Origin: Streptosporangiaceae bacterium
GTDB lineage: Bacteria > Actinomycetota > Actinomycetes > Streptosporangiales > Streptosporangiaceae
Length of the DNA stretch: 6,350 bases
Reading direction: 5' to 3'
Assembly: GCA_025934635.1 (NCBI GenBank)
Contig: JAICWX010000425.1
Location: forward strand, 1-6,350
The position numbers and the translations under genes are program-made. Below the pieces are notes generated by a model. That model saw nothing but the letters and a program-made list of their open reading frames with translations. It was not told the DNA's origin and did not search any database. This document shows positions 4,150 through 6,350 of the stretch, piece by piece (the first letter of the stretch is position 1; the number at the start of each line of letters is the position of its first letter).

Positions 4150-5372
4150 GTGACCGGCAGGCTCTTGATGCCGTTGATCCAGCCGGAGCGCAGCCGGACC
4201 GGGTCGCCGGCCCGGGTGAGGTCGGGCATGGCGTCGGCGATGGCGTTGAACATGAGCTGGATCTCCAGCTTGGCCAGGCTGGCCCCCAGGCAGTAGTGGG
4301 TGCCGAGGCCGCCGTAGCCGAGGTGGGGGTTCGGGTTGCGCAGCACGTCGAACCGGCCGGGTGAGTCGAAGACCTCCTCGTCGAAGTTGGCCGACCGGTA
4401 GAACAGGCCCAGCCGGTCGCCTGCCTTGATCTGCTGGCCGCCGAGCTCGCAGTCCCGGGTCGCGGTGCGCTGGAACACGGTGATCGGGGTGGCCCAGCGG
4501 ACGATCTCGTCGGCGGCGGTCTCCGGGCGGGACTCCTTGAACAGCTCCCACTGCTCGGGGTACTCGAAGAAGGCGTTCATGCCGTGCGTGATGGCGTTGC
4601 GGGTGGTCTCGTTGCCCGCCACCGCCAGCATCATCACGAAGTACCCGAACTCGTCGTCGCCCAGCGCGTGGCCGTCGATCTCGGCGCTGATGAGCTTGGT
4701 GACGATGTCGTCCGCGGGGCACTTGCGGCGTTCCTCGGCCATGGCCATGCTGTAGCCGAGGATCTCGATGGCCGCCAGCTCGCCGCTGTTCTCCTGGCCC
4801 GGCGCCTCGTCGTCGTAGCCGATCAGCCGGTTGGACCAGGCGAAGATCTTGCTCCGGTCCTCCTGGGGAACGCCGATCAGCTCGCTGATCGCCTGCAGCG
4901 GCAGCTCGGACGCCACGTCGGTGACGAAGTCGCCGGTACCGGACTCCAGCGCGGTGGCGACGATCCGCTCGGCCCGGTCGGTCAGCACCTGGCGCAGGTT
5001 GCCGATGGCGCGCGGGGTGAAGCCGCGGGAGACGATGCCGCGCATCCGGGTGTGCTGGGGCGGGTCCATGTTGAGCAGGATGATCCCCTGCATGTCGATG
5101 GACTCGCGCGGGGTGCCCTCCTTGAACCGGATCAGGGCGGTGTTCCTCGTCGAGGAGAACAGGTCCGGCGCCTTCGACACGGCCAGGATGTCGGCGTGCC
5201 GGGTGACGGCCCAGTAGCCCTCGTCGTCGAACCCGGCCGAGCCGCGGCGCTGGCTGACCCACCAGACTGGCGCGGCCCGGCGCAGTTCGGCCAGCTCCTC
5301 GGCGGGCACCCTGGTGGTGTAGAGCTCGGGATCGGTGAAGTCGAAGCCAGGCGGGATGTCCGGAACGGGCAC
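4137..5372 (-). CDS. cyp125: Cytochrome P450 Cyp125, steroid C26/C27-monooxygenase
   Basis: The product is 411 aa from a GTG at 5372-5370, chosen because AAGGAGG lies five bases upstream (5384-5378) and because the protein then begins MPVPDIPPGFDFTDPELY, matching the N-terminus of mycobacterial CYP125; the frame stays open farther upstream only by running over the fadA5 gene. The enzyme oxidises the terminal methyl of the cholesterol side chain, through alcohol and aldehyde to the acid, opening beta-oxidation. All P450 landmarks are present: the I-helix AGNETT (252-257), the K-helix EIVR (289-292), and the haem loop GYGGLGTHYCLGA with the thiolate ligand Cys361 (codon 4292-4290). Family-specific stretches include FTDPELY, GFTPRAIG, PADDIVTKLI, FYRSANFDEEVF and RLRSGWINGIK. 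No membrane anchor; it is soluble and needs ferredoxin and reductase not seen here. Control by KstR is inferred from the operator at 5394-5407. Confidence 0.93.
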   Translation of the reverse strand: MPVPDIPPGFDFTDPELYTTRVPAEELAELRRAAPVWWVSQRRGSAGFDDEGYWAVTRHADILAVSKAPDLFSSTRNTALIRFKEGTPRESIDMQGIILLNMDPPQHTRMRGIVSRGFTPRAIGNLRQVLTDRAERIVATALESGTGDFVTDVASELPLQAISELIGVPQEDRSKIFAWSNRLIGYDDEAPGQENSGELAAIEILGYSMAMAEERRKCPADDIVTKLISAEIDGHALGDDEFGYFVMMLAVAGNETTRNAITHGMNAFFEYPEQWELFKESRPETAADEIVRWATPITVFQRTATRDCELGGQQIKAGDRLGLFYRSANFDEEVFDSPGRFDVLRNPNPHLGYGGLGTHYCLGASLAKLEIQLMFNAIADAMPDLTRAGDPVRLRSGWINGIKSLPVTYRP

Positions 5373-5382
5373 GGCAGCCTCC

Positions 5383-5411
5383 TTGGCGGATAATGGAACG
5401 TGTTCTAGTTT
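5383..5411 (+). promoter_or_regulatory. Candidate fadA5 promoter overlapping the KstR site
   Basis: TTGGCG (5383-5388) and TAGTTT (5406-5411) are 17 bp apart and place transcription initiation near 5418, upstream of the Shine-Dalgarno GGAGGT (5431-5436). The KstR box fills the spacer and the start of the -10. On the other strand CATTAT (5395-5390) with TTCAAT (5419-5414), 18 bp apart, could serve cyp125, but its start point would fall very close to the cyp125 ribosome-binding site, so that reading is weak. Confidence 0.35.
5394..5407. promoter_or_regulatory. KstR operator between cyp125 and fadA5
   Basis: TGGAACGTGTTCTA fits the KstR motif TnnAACnnGTTnnA at every fixed position, with the core inverted repeat GAAC-GT-GTTC (5396-5405). 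KstR is the TetR-family repressor of cholesterol catabolism in mycobacteria and rhodococci, released by early sterol-CoA metabolites. The site is 21 bp from the cyp125 start and 34 bp from the fadA5 start, so one dimer could control both genes, as at the same gene pair in M. tuberculosis. Confidence 0.88.
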
Positions 5412-5429
5412 TGATTGAACCACGGATGA

Positions 5430-6350
<921 letters not shown>

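Noticed and set aside
2353..5262. 969-codon open frame on the minus strand
   Set aside because: It runs antisense to the PadR and membrane-protein genes and out of frame within cyp125; its translation is Arg/Pro/Gly/His-rich low-complexity sequence typical of a shadow frame in high-GC DNA.

Overview
The window is very GC-rich with strongly GC-biased third codon positions, GTG and TTG starts next to ATG, and several proteins typical of actinomycetes. The sterol genes are very close to those of the mycobacterial/rhodococcal KstR regulon, so the source is a cholesterol-degrading high-GC actinobacterium. A Streptosporangiales-type organism (Actinomadura or Thermomonospora relatives) is my guess, not a demonstrated placement.

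Layout. Positions 1-867 hold the 3' part of an SCP2/Ltp-type thiolase, most like Ltp3. Positions 913-1904 hold a SIMPL-domain (DUF541) protein overlapping by four bases a small antibiotic-biosynthesis-monooxygenase (ABM) protein. Positions 1905-2393 are a 489-bp intergenic region rich in structure: a 19-bp direct repeat, a 58-bp hairpin built from four copies of an 8-bp palindrome, 5.7 copies of a 13-bp G-rich repeat, and a probable autoregulated promoter. Positions 2394-2783 encode a PadR-family repressor. Positions 2780-2913 hold a ladder of repeated translation-start cassettes. Positions 2914-4149 encode a multi-pass membrane protein. Positions 4137-5372 (minus strand) encode a Cyp125-type steroid C26/C27 monooxygenase. 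From 5442 to the window end runs FadA5, the thiolase of the cholesterol side chain, cut off by the edge.

How the genes work together. Cyp125 oxidises the terminal side-chain carbon of cholesterol/cholest-4-en-3-one, and FadA5 performs thiolytic cleavage in the beta-oxidation that follows. They are divergent from a 69-bp intergenic region carrying a perfect match to the KstR operator motif (TnnAACnnGTTnnA), so both are probably derepressed together when the sterol is present. The Ltp protein belongs to the same catabolic regulon. The PadR/membrane-protein pair and the SIMPL/ABM pair between these sterol genes have no known role in steroid catabolism and look like separate accessory modules. 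No RNA gene, CRISPR array or transposase is visible.
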